52,286 bases of DNA, taken from JAFASC01 sp034669505. GTDB lineage: Bacteria; Pseudomonadota; Alphaproteobacteria; Rhizobiales; Beijerinckiaceae. The DNA lies in assembly GCA_034669505.1 (NCBI GenBank), contig JAXDNJ010000052.1:1-52286 (forward strand), in the 5' to 3' direction. Below the pieces are notes generated by a model. The model did no database searches. It saw only the letters and a list, made by a program, of their open reading frames with translations, and was not told where the DNA came from. Position 1 is the first letter of the stretch. The number at the start of each line of letters is the position of its first letter. This document shows positions 32,793 through 41,331 of this stretch, in pieces. The position numbers and the translations under genes are program-made.

Positions 32793-33319
32793 GGATCACC
32801 CCTCCGGCAGCATGTTGGCCGAAGCGGTTCTATGACCATGATTTGCCCGCCGAAACAATGGCATTCGGGGCGGGTAGCGCCTAAACGCGCCGCGTCCTGT
32901 GCGGTATCAAATCCCTGAGTCCTGCGCGCGATCTGCGCGGCCAAGCGCGATGCATTGCCCGGTCGCGCGATGCAAAGCGCGCTGAATCGCGCGACAAGCT
33001 GCACTCGCGCGAGGCGGCGGCGGAGCACGATCCGCGACATTCGCGCCCGCGCGCGCAATCGCAGCATGCGGCGCCTGCGCCGGCATGTGCGTTTGTCGGT
33101 GCTCGTCTCCGCGTGTTCCGCATCCGCCATGGTGAGGCGGCGCGCTTCACGGCAATAGGCTTTCCAAGCCGGTGCGATGAGGGGCTTCACGATGGTGCAG
33201 TCGCCGACCGTGAACGACATCGGCCGCCCCATCCTTATCTTGGCGTCGGGATCCTGTCCGGCGGCCCGACACAGTTCACGCGCCATGTTCTCGAGCCGTT
33301 CTTCATCCGTCACGTGCAA
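32789..33319 (-). CDS. Small protein with Arg-rich C-terminal tail, coupled to DUF6916
   Basis: 176 residues from a TTG (or a GTG six bases on). The first 65 or so look like real coding sequence: DEERLENMARELCRAAGQDPDAKIRMG, FTVGDCTIVKPLIAPAWKAYCREARR. After about residue 75 the protein turns into an Arg/Ala-rich stretch (CRRRRRMLRLRARARM) that may be a low-complexity tail or a frameshift product. The TGA overlaps the DUF6916 start by four bases, which argues that the frame is used. No family recognised. Confidence 0.5.
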   Translation of the reverse strand: MHVTDEERLENMARELCRAAGQDPDAKIRMGRPMSFTVGDCTIVKPLIAPAWKAYCREARRLTMADAEHAETSTDKRTCRRRRRMLRLRARARMSRIVLRRRLARVQLVARFSALCIARPGNASRLAAQIARRTQGFDTAQDAARLGATRPECHCFGGQIMVIEPLRPTCCRRGDP

Positions 33320-33385
33320 AACTCTCTTGCCACTTGCGCGCGATTGAAGAGATCAGTTCCTAACGGATTGTTACCGGGAAGCGGC

Positions 33386-33404
33386 TTTGACTTTACAAGT
33401 CAAA
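33386..33404. promoter_or_regulatory. Small palindromic operator candidate
   Basis: TTTGACT-TTACA-AGTCAAA: 7-bp perfect arms with a 5-base spacer, in an AT-rich stretch 37 bases before the small gene at 33441 and 67 bases upstream of the opposing gene at 33319. It could be a regulator site, but no partner is known. Confidence 0.3.
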
Positions 33405-33440
33405 CAAAGGGCTTCCCTCGATTATAAAAAGCACTTGTTC

Positions 33441-33635
33441 ATGTTTTTACCGCTGACCGCTCGCAACGGCTTTGAGCTTGCTGTAACGTCCCCATACCAG
33501 TTGCGTATCGCGGCGCACACGCTGCGCTCCTTCGGCACTCGTTTTTACGACATCTCGGTCGGCGACGCCGAAGGCGCCGACGTGCTGCGGCTGTTCTTCG
33601 AGCGCGGCGACGTCGATCGTGATCAAGCTGCCTAA
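33441..33635 (+). CDS. Possible small protein
   Basis: 64 residues from an ATG after an AT-rich leader: ARNGFELAVTSPYQLRIAAH, LRSFGTRFYDISVGDAEGAD, LRLFFERGDVDRDQAA. Codon third positions become GC-rich through the second half, as in real genes of this genome. No family recognised. It is alone between the accessory locus and truA, which is convergent with it. Confidence 0.35.
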   Translation: MFLPLTARNGFELAVTSPYQLRIAAHTLRSFGTRFYDISVGDAEGADVLRLFFERGDVDRDQAA

Positions 33636-33648
33636 GGACGCTCAAGCG

Positions 33649-34386
33649 TCAGTAGTGGACGCGCAGCAGGAACAATCCGCGCGCAGGCGCGACCATGCCG
33701 CAGCGCGACCGGTCGCGCGCGTCGCGCGCCGCTTCAAGATCGGTAGCGCTCCATTTGCCCGAGCCGACATGTTCGAGCGAGCCGACCATCGAGCGCACCT
33801 GATGATGCAGGAAGGACCGCGCCGAGGCATGGACTTCGATGAGATCTCCCGTTCGGACCACGTCGAGTTTATCGAGCGTGCGCACCGGACTGTTCGCCTG
33901 GCACTCCGCCGCTCGAAAAGTCGAGAAATCGTACCGGCCGAGCAGGCTTTTCGCCGCCGCGTGCATCGCATTGCTGTCGAGGCGGCGGGCGACATGCCAG
34001 ACCTGATCGCGATCGAGAGTCGGTGGCGCGCGGCGGTTCAGAACACGATAGACATAATGACGCGCAATGGCCGAGAAGCGCGCCTCGAAATCCGACGCGA
34101 CCTTCTCTGCCGAAACGATCGCGACAGGCGCGGGCTTCAGATGCGCGTTGAGCGCGTCGCGTAGTCTGTCGCCGCGCCATTCGCGTGCGAGATCGACATG
34201 CGCGACCTGGCCCAGCGCGTGCACGCCGGCATCCGTTCGGCCGGCGGCATGCACGACCCTCTGCTCGCCGGAGACGCCCGCAACTGCCGTTTCGATCGCT
34301 TCCTGAACGGATAACCCGTTTGCCTGGCGCTGCCAGCCGACAAACGGCGTGCCGTCATATTCGATCGTCAGCTTGTAGCGGTACAT
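33649..34386 (-). CDS. truA: tRNA pseudouridine(38-40) synthase TruA
   Basis: 245 residues from MYRYKLTIEYDGTPFVGWQRQ, the TruA start. The catalytic aspartate is in AAGRTDAGVHALGQVAH, and FSAIARHYVYRV and FLHHQVRSMVG complete the fold. TruA modifies U38-40 in the anticodon arm. The ATG overlaps the fmt stop by one base (TGATG). A longer frame upstream lies inside fmt and is not used. It is the last gene of def-fmt-truA. Confidence 0.96.
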   Translation of the reverse strand: MYRYKLTIEYDGTPFVGWQRQANGLSVQEAIETAVAGVSGEQRVVHAAGRTDAGVHALGQVAHVDLAREWRGDRLRDALNAHLKPAPVAIVSAEKVASDFEARFSAIARHYVYRVLNRRAPPTLDRDQVWHVARRLDSNAMHAAAKSLLGRYDFSTFRAAECQANSPVRTLDKLDVVRTGDLIEVHASARSFLHHQVRSMVGSLEHVGSGKWSATDLEAARDARDRSRCGMVAPARGLFLLRVHY

Positions 34387-35315
34387 CACGTAAGCATCGC
34401 GCCGTCGGGCAGGCGCGTGCCACGCAGGAATGTCGCTGCATCCATCGGCGCCTTGCCGGCCCGTTGCAAATTGAGGAGACGTACGGCTCCTTCGCCGCAT
34501 CCGATCGTGAGTTGATCGTCCAGGATTGTCCCCGCCGGCCCGCTGCCAGGGGCGGGCGACGAGCGCAGCACCTTTACGCGCTCGATCCCGCGTCCGAAAT
34601 CCGCTTCGAAGAACGCGCCGGGAAACGGCGACAGCCCGCGGACATGATTGTGCACCTCGCGCGCGGGCCGCGCCCAATCGATGCGGCACTCCTCCTTCGA
34701 GATTTTGTGCGCGTAAGTGACGCCGGTCTCGGGTTGCGGATGAAACATGAGCGAGTCGCGCGCCAACGCCGCAATCGCGCGGGTAATGAGATCGGCACCG
34801 AGCTGCGCGAGCCGGTCGTGCATCTCGCCTGCCGTCTGATCCGGTCCGATCGCAACACGCTCGCCGAGTGCAATCGGGCCGGTGTCGAGGCCCTCTTCCA
34901 TCCGCATGACAACGATTCCCGTTTCGTCGTCGCCTGCCATGATCGCGCGCGGGATCGGCGCGGCGCCGCGCCAACGCGGCAGCAAAGATGCATGCAGGTT
35001 AAGACAGCCATGCGTCGGCGCGGCGAGGATCGGCCGCGGCAGGATAAGTCCATAGGCGACAACGACGGCGACATCTGCCGCCTGGGCGCGAAAAATTTGC
35101 GTTTGCTCCTCGTCGCGCAAAGTTTTCGGCGTGAAGACCGGAATTCCAAACTGTTCCGCAATTGTCTGCACCGGCGAGGGCGTCAGCTCGAGCCCACGCC
35201 GGCCTGCGGGCCGCGGTGCGCGCGTGTATACCGCGACCACCTCATGTCCGTGACCGCGTATCGCGGTCAGCGCGGGGACCGCAAATTGCGGCGTCCCCAT
35301 GAAGACGACGCGCAT
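34386..35315 (-). CDS. fmt: Methionyl-tRNA formyltransferase
   Basis: 309 residues. MRVVFMGTPQFAVPAL opens the Rossmann domain; the catalytic region reads LNLHASLLPRWRGAAPIPRAI, with the Asn/His pair, and ends MRMEEGLDTGPI including the catalytic Asp. The C-terminal OB-like domain follows LSPFPGAFFE. It formylates Met-tRNAfMet for initiation. Both ends overlap neighbours by one base, so def, fmt and truA are tightly coupled. Confidence 0.97.
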   Translation of the reverse strand: MRVVFMGTPQFAVPALTAIRGHGHEVVAVYTRAPRPAGRRGLELTPSPVQTIAEQFGIPVFTPKTLRDEEQTQIFRAQAADVAVVVAYGLILPRPILAAPTHGCLNLHASLLPRWRGAAPIPRAIMAGDDETGIVVMRMEEGLDTGPIALGERVAIGPDQTAGEMHDRLAQLGADLITRAIAALARDSLMFHPQPETGVTYAHKISKEECRIDWARPAREVHNHVRGLSPFPGAFFEADFGRGIERVKVLRSSPAPGSGPAGTILDDQLTIGCGEGAVRLLNLQRAGKAPMDAATFLRGTRLPDGAMLT

Positions 35316-35863
35316 CAGCTTCCGGTTTGACGCGGGCGCGGCTCGCGCTCCTCGTTATCGCGTTTCGCCTGCTTGGCGAACTTCTTGGTGATCCGCTCGC
35401 GCTTCAGACGCGACAGGTAGTCGATGAACAGAACGCCATTGAGATGATCGATCTCGTGCTGGAGCGCGGTCGCAAGAAGACCATCGGCTTCGATCTCCTG
35501 GGATTCGCCCTCGCGGTTAAGAAAGCGCGCCCGGACCCGCTCCGGCCGCTCAACGTCCTCCATGAAGTCGGGAATCGACAGGCAACCTTCTTGGTAGACC
35601 CGTGTGTCCTCCGACGCCCAGACGATCTCCGGATTCGCCAGGAACAGGGGCCGGGGCTCTTCCTCGTTTTTGGCCGTGTCGATGACGACCACGCGCTTCG
35701 GGACGCCCACTTGGATCGCCGCCAGACCCACGCCCGGCGCGTCGTACATCGTCTCGAGCATGTCATCCATCAGCCGCCGCACGTCCTCGTCGACGCGCCC
35801 GACCGGCTCGGATTTCTGCCGAAGCCGGGGATCGGGAAGGCTGATAATCGGGCGAATGGCCAT
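35315..35863 (-). CDS. def: Peptide deformylase
   Basis: 182 residues with all three PDF motifs: GVGLAAIQVG, EGCLSIP and QHEIDHLNG (metal ligands Cys and two His, catalytic Glu). Length and order are normal. It removes the N-formyl group added through Fmt, which explains the shared operon. A charged tail (KREREITKK-type, rich in Lys/Arg/Glu) ends the protein. Confidence 0.97.
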   Translation of the reverse strand: MAIRPIISLPDPRLRQKSEPVGRVDEDVRRLMDDMLETMYDAPGVGLAAIQVGVPKRVVVIDTAKNEEEPRPLFLANPEIVWASEDTRVYQEGCLSIPDFMEDVERPERVRARFLNREGESQEIEADGLLATALQHEIDHLNGVLFIDYLSRLKRERITKKFAKQAKRDNEEREPRPRQTGS

Positions 35864-35994
35864 AAGCTGCTCTTGCGAAGAACGGGTTCAGATAAGCACC
35901 GGACGCCGAAGGGTCAATTTGCCCGATCCAGGTCTGCCGTTGACCTAAGCGGGCAGGCGGTTAGCATCGCCTCAAAGAAGATCGGGAGGAAAAA

Positions 35995-37113
35995 ATGCGC
36001 CGTATCACCGGACTGGCGACGCTCGTCGCCTCGGTCGCTTTCAGCTCGTCGGTTGCGGTGGCGCAGACGCCGCGCTTCGAGGTCGACGCGGCTTGGCCAA
36101 AAGCGCTGCCGAACAATTGGATCATGGGGCAGGCGGCAGGCGTCGCCGTGGACGCCGAAGACCACATTTGGGTCGTCCAACGGCCGAGGACACTGACAGC
36201 GGACGAAAAGGCAGCCGCGCTTAATCCGCCGACCAGCAAGTGCTGCGTGCCGGCTCCCCCGGTGCTGGAATTCGCCCAGGACGGCACGCTGCTGCGCTCG
36301 TGGGGCGGGCCCGGCCAAGGATATGACTGGCCGCAGAACGAGCACGGCATCCATATCGATGCGAAGGGTTTTGTCTGGCTTGCCGCCAATGGCGAGCAGG
36401 ACGGCCAGCTCCTGAAGTTCACCAAGGAGGGCAAATTTGTCCTGCAGATCGGCCATCCCGGCCCGCAGACGAATTCGAGCGATACGTCGCGCCTCGGCCG
36501 GCCGGCCAACATGATGGTCGACGAGGCGGCGCACGAAATCTACGTCGCCGACGGCTATTATAATCACCGCGTCATCGTGTTCGATTCCGAGACTGGTGCG
36601 TTCAAGCGGATGTGGGGCGCCTACGGCAAGCCGCCGACCGACAATCAGATGGCGGCCTATGATCCCTCCGCTCCGGCCTCACCGCAATTCGGCAATCCCG
36701 TCCATTGCGTGAAGCTCGCGCGCGATGGGCTCGTCTATGTCTGTGATCGCGTCAACGATCGCATCCAGGTGTTCCGCAAGGATGGAAGCTTCGTGAAGGA
36801 GCTCGTCGTCGAGAAGAACACGCGGGCCAACGGTTCGGTGTGGGACCTCGAACTCTTCCCGGACGAGAAAGAGACCTGGCTGATCAATGCCGACGGCGCC
36901 AACAACGAAGTGCGTACGCTCAACCGCGACACGGGCGAGATCGTCGGCGCCTTCGGCCGCAATGGGCGCCAGGCCGGCGAATTCCACTGGGTGCACAATC
37001 TTGCGATCGATTCCCATGGCAACATCTTCACGACCGAGGTCGATACCGGAAAGCGCGCGCAGAAGTTTCTGTTCCGCGGCGACATGGTGCTGAGGAAACG
37101 TGCGGCGCAGTGA
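35995..37113 (+). CDS. Secreted NHL/beta-propeller protein
   Basis: 372 residues with a Sec signal peptide (MRRITGLATLVASVAFSSSVAVAQ, cleaved near AVA-QT). Propeller blades of the NHL type repeat the pattern 'DAxGxVWLAxxxxxxLLKFTxxGKFVLQIG', for example GIHIDAKGFVWLAANG, VADGYYNHRVIVFDSETG, LVYVCDRVNDRIQVF and LAIDSHGNIFTTEVDTG. It resembles the C-terminal lyase-like half of peptidyl-alpha-hydroxyglycine proteins, often annotated that way, but the catalytic function is not supported here. GGGAGG sits 7 bases upstream of the ATG. It stands alone, divergent from def. Confidence 0.88.
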   Translation: MRRITGLATLVASVAFSSSVAVAQTPRFEVDAAWPKALPNNWIMGQAAGVAVDAEDHIWVVQRPRTLTADEKAAALNPPTSKCCVPAPPVLEFAQDGTLLRSWGGPGQGYDWPQNEHGIHIDAKGFVWLAANGEQDGQLLKFTKEGKFVLQIGHPGPQTNSSDTSRLGRPANMMVDEAAHEIYVADGYYNHRVIVFDSETGAFKRMWGAYGKPPTDNQMAAYDPSAPASPQFGNPVHCVKLARDGLVYVCDRVNDRIQVFRKDGSFVKELVVEKNTRANGSVWDLELFPDEKETWLINADGANNEVRTLNRDTGEIVGAFGRNGRQAGEFHWVHNLAIDSHGNIFTTEVDTGKRAQKFLFRGDMVLRKRAAQ

Positions 37114-37170
37114 GGTAGAGGCGAATCATAAATCCTGCGAATGGATCAGGCGCGGCACCGATCAAGTTTT

Positions 37171-37446
37171 ATGAGGATGATCGTAGGCTTTCAGCACAAG
37201 GGCTTGCGACGTTTATACGACCGTCGGCTATTGAGGCCGGACATGGTAGAGCGCATCCGAACGATCTTGGCTGCGCTTGATGCGGCGGAAGCGGCTGAGG
37301 AGATGAACCGGCCGAGTTTCCGGCTTCATGCCCTAAAGGGTGACTTGCAGGGTTTCTGGGCTGTCACAGTGCGAGCGAACTGGCGGATCATCTTTCGCTT
37401 CGCAAAAGGGCATGCTCTTGACGTCGATCTCCTCGACTATCACTAG
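37171..37446 (+). CDS. HigB/RelE-type toxin (mRNA interferase)
   Basis: About 91 residues: FQHKGLRRLYDRRLLRPDM, then NRPSFRLHALKGDLQGFWAV and ANWRIIFRFAKGHALDVDLLDYH, the HigB pattern. HigB cleaves mRNA at the ribosome unless bound by HigA. The HigA-type antitoxin gene follows after 9 bases, so the pair is intact. The start could be at 37171 or 37177; neither has a strong ribosome site. Confidence 0.9.
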   Translation: MRMIVGFQHKGLRRLYDRRLLRPDMVERIRTILAALDAAEAAEEMNRPSFRLHALKGDLQGFWAVTVRANWRIIFRFAKGHALDVDLLDYH

Positions 37447-37455
37447 AGATGTACC

Positions 37456-37746
37456 ATGCCGATGAAAAATCCCCCCCATCCTGGAGCTGGAGTTCGCGAT
37501 GACATCGAAGCTCTCGGGCTTTCAATAAGCGAAGCTGCGCACGGACTAGGTGTCTCCGGAGAGCAACTCGAGGCGGTCATCAACGGCTGGAGCTCAATTA
37601 CGCCGGAAATGGCTGTTCGGCTTGAGAAGGCGATCGGCAGTACCGCCGATAGCTGGTTGCGAATGCAGACTTCGTATGATCTCGCGCAGGTTCGTTCGCG
37701 TGAGGCCGAAATCAAAGTGCAGCGCTTGGCCCCTAAAGTCGCGTGA
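37456..37746 (+). CDS. HigA-type antitoxin
   Basis: 96 residues with a Cro/C1-type helix-turn-helix: LGLSISEAAHGLGVSGEQLEAVI, then INGWSSITPEMAVRLEKAIG and the HigA hallmark SWLRMQTSYDLAQ. It should neutralise the upstream toxin and repress their shared promoter. The toxin-first order is typical of higBA. It ends 16 bases before a convergent creatininase gene. Confidence 0.92.
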   Translation: MPMKNPPHPGAGVRDDIEALGLSISEAAHGLGVSGEQLEAVINGWSSITPEMAVRLEKAIGSTADSWLRMQTSYDLAQVRSREAEIKVQRLAPKVA

Positions 37747-37762
37747 TCTGCCGGAAAGCAGT

Positions 37763-38566
37763 TCAACCCGCCCCGTCATCGAGCCGCGCCAGATCGAACG
37801 CCTCGACATCCTGCAGAAGCTCGATGAACGCCGTCGCGCCGTAATCGGCCGCGGCCTCGCCTTTCTCTACCGTTGCGGCGGCGGCATTGCCGGCCGCGCC
37901 CGAGGACGAAAGGTCCTGCGCCATCCAGCCGAACCCGGCTGGCCGGCTCGCCCGCAGCCAAGCGAAATCGCGCTCGAAATCGCGGCTCGCCGGCACAAAG
38001 TTCTCCGCTTCGTCCATGCGCACGAGGTTCGGCCGGAAGGCGAGCATCAGCGACGTCTCCACCTCCCCAGCGTGGATGCCGTGGGCGAGCTCTTCCGCCG
38101 AAAACAGCCCGTCCGGATAAGCAAAGCGTGACCAGGACGCGGTAACAGCGAGCATTTTCAGCCGGACGCGCAGATCGAGCGCGAGGCGCTCGAGAAGCGC
38201 GGAATTGCCGCCGTGCGAGTTGAGAAGCACGAGCTTGCGGCAGCCGGTGCGCGCGACGCTCTCGGCGAGTGCCGCCCATGCGCCGAGCGCGGCTTGATCG
38301 GTGAGCGACAGCGTGCCCGCGAACGCGGAATGCTCTTGTGAGGTCCCGATCGCCTGCACCGGCAGGAAAACGACAGGCAGGTCGGCCGGGAGGCGTTGCA
38401 GTACGCGCTCGAGATAGGCCTCCATGATGAAGGCGTCCGTGCCGAGCGGCAGATGCGGCCCATGCTGCTCGATCGCGGCGAGGGGCAGCACGGCGATCAC
38501 GCTCGCCATATCGGCGGCGCGGAGGTCGGCGCTGGTCAGTTCACTCCAATGGCGGCTCGTCAGCAT
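37763..38566 (-). CDS. Creatininase-family amidohydrolase
   Basis: 267 residues from MLTSRHWSELTSADL. Metal-binding motif AAIEQHGPHLPLGTDAF (Glu, His and Asp ligands), SQEHSAFAGTLSL and LLNSHGGNSALLE all fit the creatininase/MftE family. IHAGEVETSLMLA supplies a further conserved His/Glu. The family includes creatinine amidohydrolase, formamide hydrolases and mycofactocin protein MftE; the substrate here is unknown and no mycofactocin genes are present. An upstream frame to 39172 crosses the next gene and is not used. Confidence 0.9.
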   Translation of the reverse strand: MLTSRHWSELTSADLRAADMASVIAVLPLAAIEQHGPHLPLGTDAFIMEAYLERVLQRLPADLPVVFLPVQAIGTSQEHSAFAGTLSLTDQAALGAWAALAESVARTGCRKLVLLNSHGGNSALLERLALDLRVRLKMLAVTASWSRFAYPDGLFSAEELAHGIHAGEVETSLMLAFRPNLVRMDEAENFVPASRDFERDFAWLRASRPAGFGWMAQDLSSSGAAGNAAAATVEKGEAAADYGATAFIELLQDVEAFDLARLDDGAG

Positions 38567-38698
38567 GGACTTAAGCCTAGGCGGCGCAGCGAGTGGCAGC
38601 AAGCGCGGCGTGTCTGTCTCTGGAGTGCTCGCGCTCGTGTCGCGGCTTGCGCGGCGGCACTGGCATGATAGTGCCCGTTCCCGCGAGCCAGAGCCGTG

Positions 38699-39660
38699 AT
38701 GCCACAAAAGAACATCAAGCGCGCTGACGCCGGGGGTGCGGCCGAGCCCGCCAAAATCGAGCTGGTCGCGTCCATGGACGCGGCGAGCGCGGAAGAGTTG
38801 CGCGTGCGCTCGGTTGCCATCGCGCTCATGTTTGCCGCGCTCTTCTGCTTTGCCTGTCTCGACACCAGCGGCAAGTGGCTCTCCCATTACGTGCCGATCT
38901 GGGAAGTCGTCTGGGCCCGCTATTTGGGCGCAACCTTTTTCGTTCTCCTCTTCATCAATCCGGCGACGACGCCGCGCATGTTGTCGACCTCGCGGCCCGG
39001 CCTGCAGCTCATTCGCGCGCTGCTCTTCGGCGCTACCGTGCTCAACTTCTTTGCTTTGGCTGGCTGCAGCTCGCACAGACCGTGTCGATCGCGTTCGCCG
39101 GGCCATTGCTGATCGCACTGTTCGCCGGACCCATTTTGGGCGAGTGGGTCGGGCCGCGCCGGCTTGCGGCAATCGTCGTCGGGTTCATCGGCGTGATCGT
39201 TGTGACGCGCCCGAGCCTCTCCGGCATTCATCCGGCGATGCTACTCAGCTTCGGTTGCGTGGTTTGCAATTGCTTCTACAGCATACTGACGCGCGTCCTC
39301 GCCGCGACAGATTCTTCCCGCACAACGACGTTCTTCTCCGCGGTCTCGGGCGCGATCATCCTGACGCCGGCGCTGCCGTTCTTCTGGGTGACGCCGCCGG
39401 ACTGGAAAGTTTGGCTCTTCCTGACGTTGATCGGCGGTTTCGGTGGGCTCGGCCATTGGTTCCTGATCCTCGCGCATGCACGCGCGCCGGCCGCGCTGCT
39501 CGCGCCGTTCGCTTACACGCAGATCGTCTGGATGATTGCGTTCGGATATCTCGTGTTCGGCGATTTGCCTGATGTGTGGACGCTTGCCGGCGCCGGCATC
39601 GTCATCGCGTCGGGGCTGTACTTGCTCTACAGGTCGCGCGTGGTGAAGCGCGAGAAATGA
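38699..39660 (+). pseudogene. EamA/DMT-family transporter with a frameshift
   Basis: Two overlapping frames encode one protein of about 320 residues. The first (38699 to about 39060) runs through RSVAIALMFAALFCFACLDTSGKW and LLFGATVLNFFAL. The second (about 39060 to 39660) continues WLQLAQTVSIAFAGPLLIAL, GEWVGPRRLAAIVVGFIGVI and FSAVSGAIILTPALPFFW. Between them a single-base loss around 39058-39066 (GCTTTGGCTGGCTGC) breaks the frame. Sequence on both sides is well conserved, so this is either a recent inactivation or a sequencing error. No slippery site for programmed shifting was seen. Confidence 0.85.
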
Positions 39661-39666
39661 CGAGCG

Positions 39667-40425
39667 CTACAGCTTGACGCCCTCCGCGTAGCTCCTGTTC
39701 CAGGTCGGGCTAATCAAAATCTCGTTCAGGCACACATGCGCCGGCATGCGCGCCACAAAAAGAATCGTCTCGCCGAGATCGTCGGCCTGCAGCATCCTGG
39801 CCTTATCGGCATCCGATACCGGCACCGGCCGCTTCTCGAGAATCGGCGTCGCGACTTCCCCCGGGCAGATGCAGCAGGAGCGGATGCCATTGACGCATTC
39901 TTCTTGATTGAGGCTTTCGCTGAGCGCGACGAGCCCGTGCTTCGAGACCGAATAAGCTGGCCCGGTCAGCGGCGAGACATAAACGCCCGCCCATGACGAA
40001 ATCTGGATAATTAATCCGCTCTTCTGCTTGCGCATCATCGGCAGCACCGCCGCGGTGGCATAGAACGGTCCCGAGAGATTGGCATCGATCACGCTGTCGA
40101 ACGCCGGAGCGTCTACGTCTGCCCACTTGCGATTACGCACATTGATGCCGGCGCTGTTGACGAGAATATCGCAGCGTCCGCATTCCTCGGCGATGCGCTT
40201 GGCGACAGCCTCGACCTCGTCGCGCTTGCCCATGTCTGCCGGCGCGACGACCGCCTCGCCGCCCTTGTCGCGGATCGTCGCGGCGGTCTCATCGAGCGCT
40301 TCGCGGCGGCGCCCGGTCAGCACGATTTTTGCGCCCGCCGCGGCGAGCCGCACCGCACCGGCCTGGCCGATGCCCGAGCCGCCGCCTGTCACCCACGCGA
40401 CTTCACCTTGGATCGAACGCTGCAT
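39667..40425 (-). CDS. SDR-family oxidoreductase
   Basis: 252 residues, classical short-chain dehydrogenase. The cofactor motif is TGGGSGIG (near 14-21), with NSAG after ILV, the catalytic Ser in IIQISSWAGVYV and YSVSK as the Tyr/Lys pair. TGRRREAL follows the second strand, favouring NADP(H). After the conserved CPGEVATPI the tail is longer and hydrophobic. It is 21 bases downstream of the MBL-fold gene in the same direction, so the two may act together. Substrate unknown. Confidence 0.92.
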   Translation of the reverse strand: MQRSIQGEVAWVTGGGSGIGQAGAVRLAAAGAKIVLTGRRREALDETAATIRDKGGEAVVAPADMGKRDEVEAVAKRIAEECGRCDILVNSAGINVRNRKWADVDAPAFDSVIDANLSGPFYATAAVLPMMRKQKSGLIIQISSWAGVYVSPLTGPAYSVSKHGLVALSESLNQEECVNGIRSCCICPGEVATPILEKRPVPVSDADKARMLQADDLGETILFVARMPAHVCLNEILISPTWNRSYAEGVKL

Positions 40426-40446
40426 GTATAAAAGTCCTCTCGCTGC

Positions 40447-41301
40447 TTAAGCTGCCGGATCGAGCCGGAACACATCGCCGTCGCGCACGATATAGCCTGC
40501 GCCCGGTCCGGTGAAATGCCCGCCGATGGCGAGCGTTTTTGTGCCGGCGAGCCGCTCGCACATGGCGCGACGCGTTTCGGTCGACTGACGCCGATCAATG
40601 TCGATCGGCGTCGCCCAATCGACATGCGCGATCTGGCAGGGATGATGGAAGACGTCGCCGAGCAGGATCGCGGACTGGCCGCCGCTCTCGATCGCGATGC
40701 TCATATGCGCGGGACTGTGCCCCACGGTCGGAACGAAATGGATTTCCGTGCTGAAGCGGTGATCGCTGTCGACGAAATCGACGAGGCCGGCATCGACGAT
40801 CGGCTTGATCGAATCGGCATAAAGCGGCGCGACATGGGGGTCTTCCCGCTGCGAGTGCCAGTACTCATATTCGTTGCGGCTCCAGATATACCGCGCATTC
40901 GGAAATGTCGGCGCCCAGTGGCCATCGATCAGGCGCGTGTTCCAACCGACATGATCGACGTGCAGGTGCGTTGAGATGACGGTGTCGATTGAGTCGGGCG
41001 CGAAGCCCCGTGCCGCGATATCTCCAAGAAAAGACGTATGCAGCTCATTCCACCCGGGAATGGCGCGGCCTTGTTTATCGTTGCCAAGACCGGTGTCGAC
41101 GATGATGCGCTGCTTCGGCGTCTTCACGAGGAAAGATTGTACGGCCATTTTGAGCCGGCCTTCAGGGTCGGCAAAATGCGGCTGCAGCCAATCGATTTTC
41201 AGAACCTCTTCGCGCGTTGCTTGCGGCAGGATGAATCTTGTGCCCCCGGCGATCTCAAGCTCGATCACCGGCGTGATTTCAATGTCGCCAATCTTCCACA
41301 T
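40447..41301 (-). CDS. MBL-fold metallo-hydrolase
   Basis: 284 residues. The signature THLHVDHVGW supplies the first metal ligands; GHSPAHMSIAIESGG and LLGDVFHHPCQ follow, then GGHFTGPGAGYIVRDG near the end. Length and layout resemble the AHL-lactonase-like (AttM) and methyl parathion hydrolase-like branches, but activity cannot be inferred safely. It starts at MWKIGDIEITPVIE and is followed by an SDR gene after 21 bases, suggesting a two-gene catabolic unit. Confidence 0.88.
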   Translation of the reverse strand: MWKIGDIEITPVIELEIAGGTRFILPQATREEVLKIDWLQPHFADPEGRLKMAVQSFLVKTPKQRIIVDTGLGNDKQGRAIPGWNELHTSFLGDIAARGFAPDSIDTVISTHLHVDHVGWNTRLIDGHWAPTFPNARYIWSRNEYEYWHSQREDPHVAPLYADSIKPIVDAGLVDFVDSDHRFSTEIHFVPTVGHSPAHMSIAIESGGQSAILLGDVFHHPCQIAHVDWATPIDIDRRQSTETRRAMCERLAGTKTLAIGGHFTGPGAGYIVRDGDVFRLDPAA

Positions 41302-41331
41302 GAATGCTGCGCCCCGATCTACGCCCGTCCT

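Noticed and set aside
36000..37113. Amidating enzyme (peptidyl-glycine lyase) as function of the beta-propeller protein
   Set aside because: Only the propeller fold is supported; catalytic residues were not verifiable.
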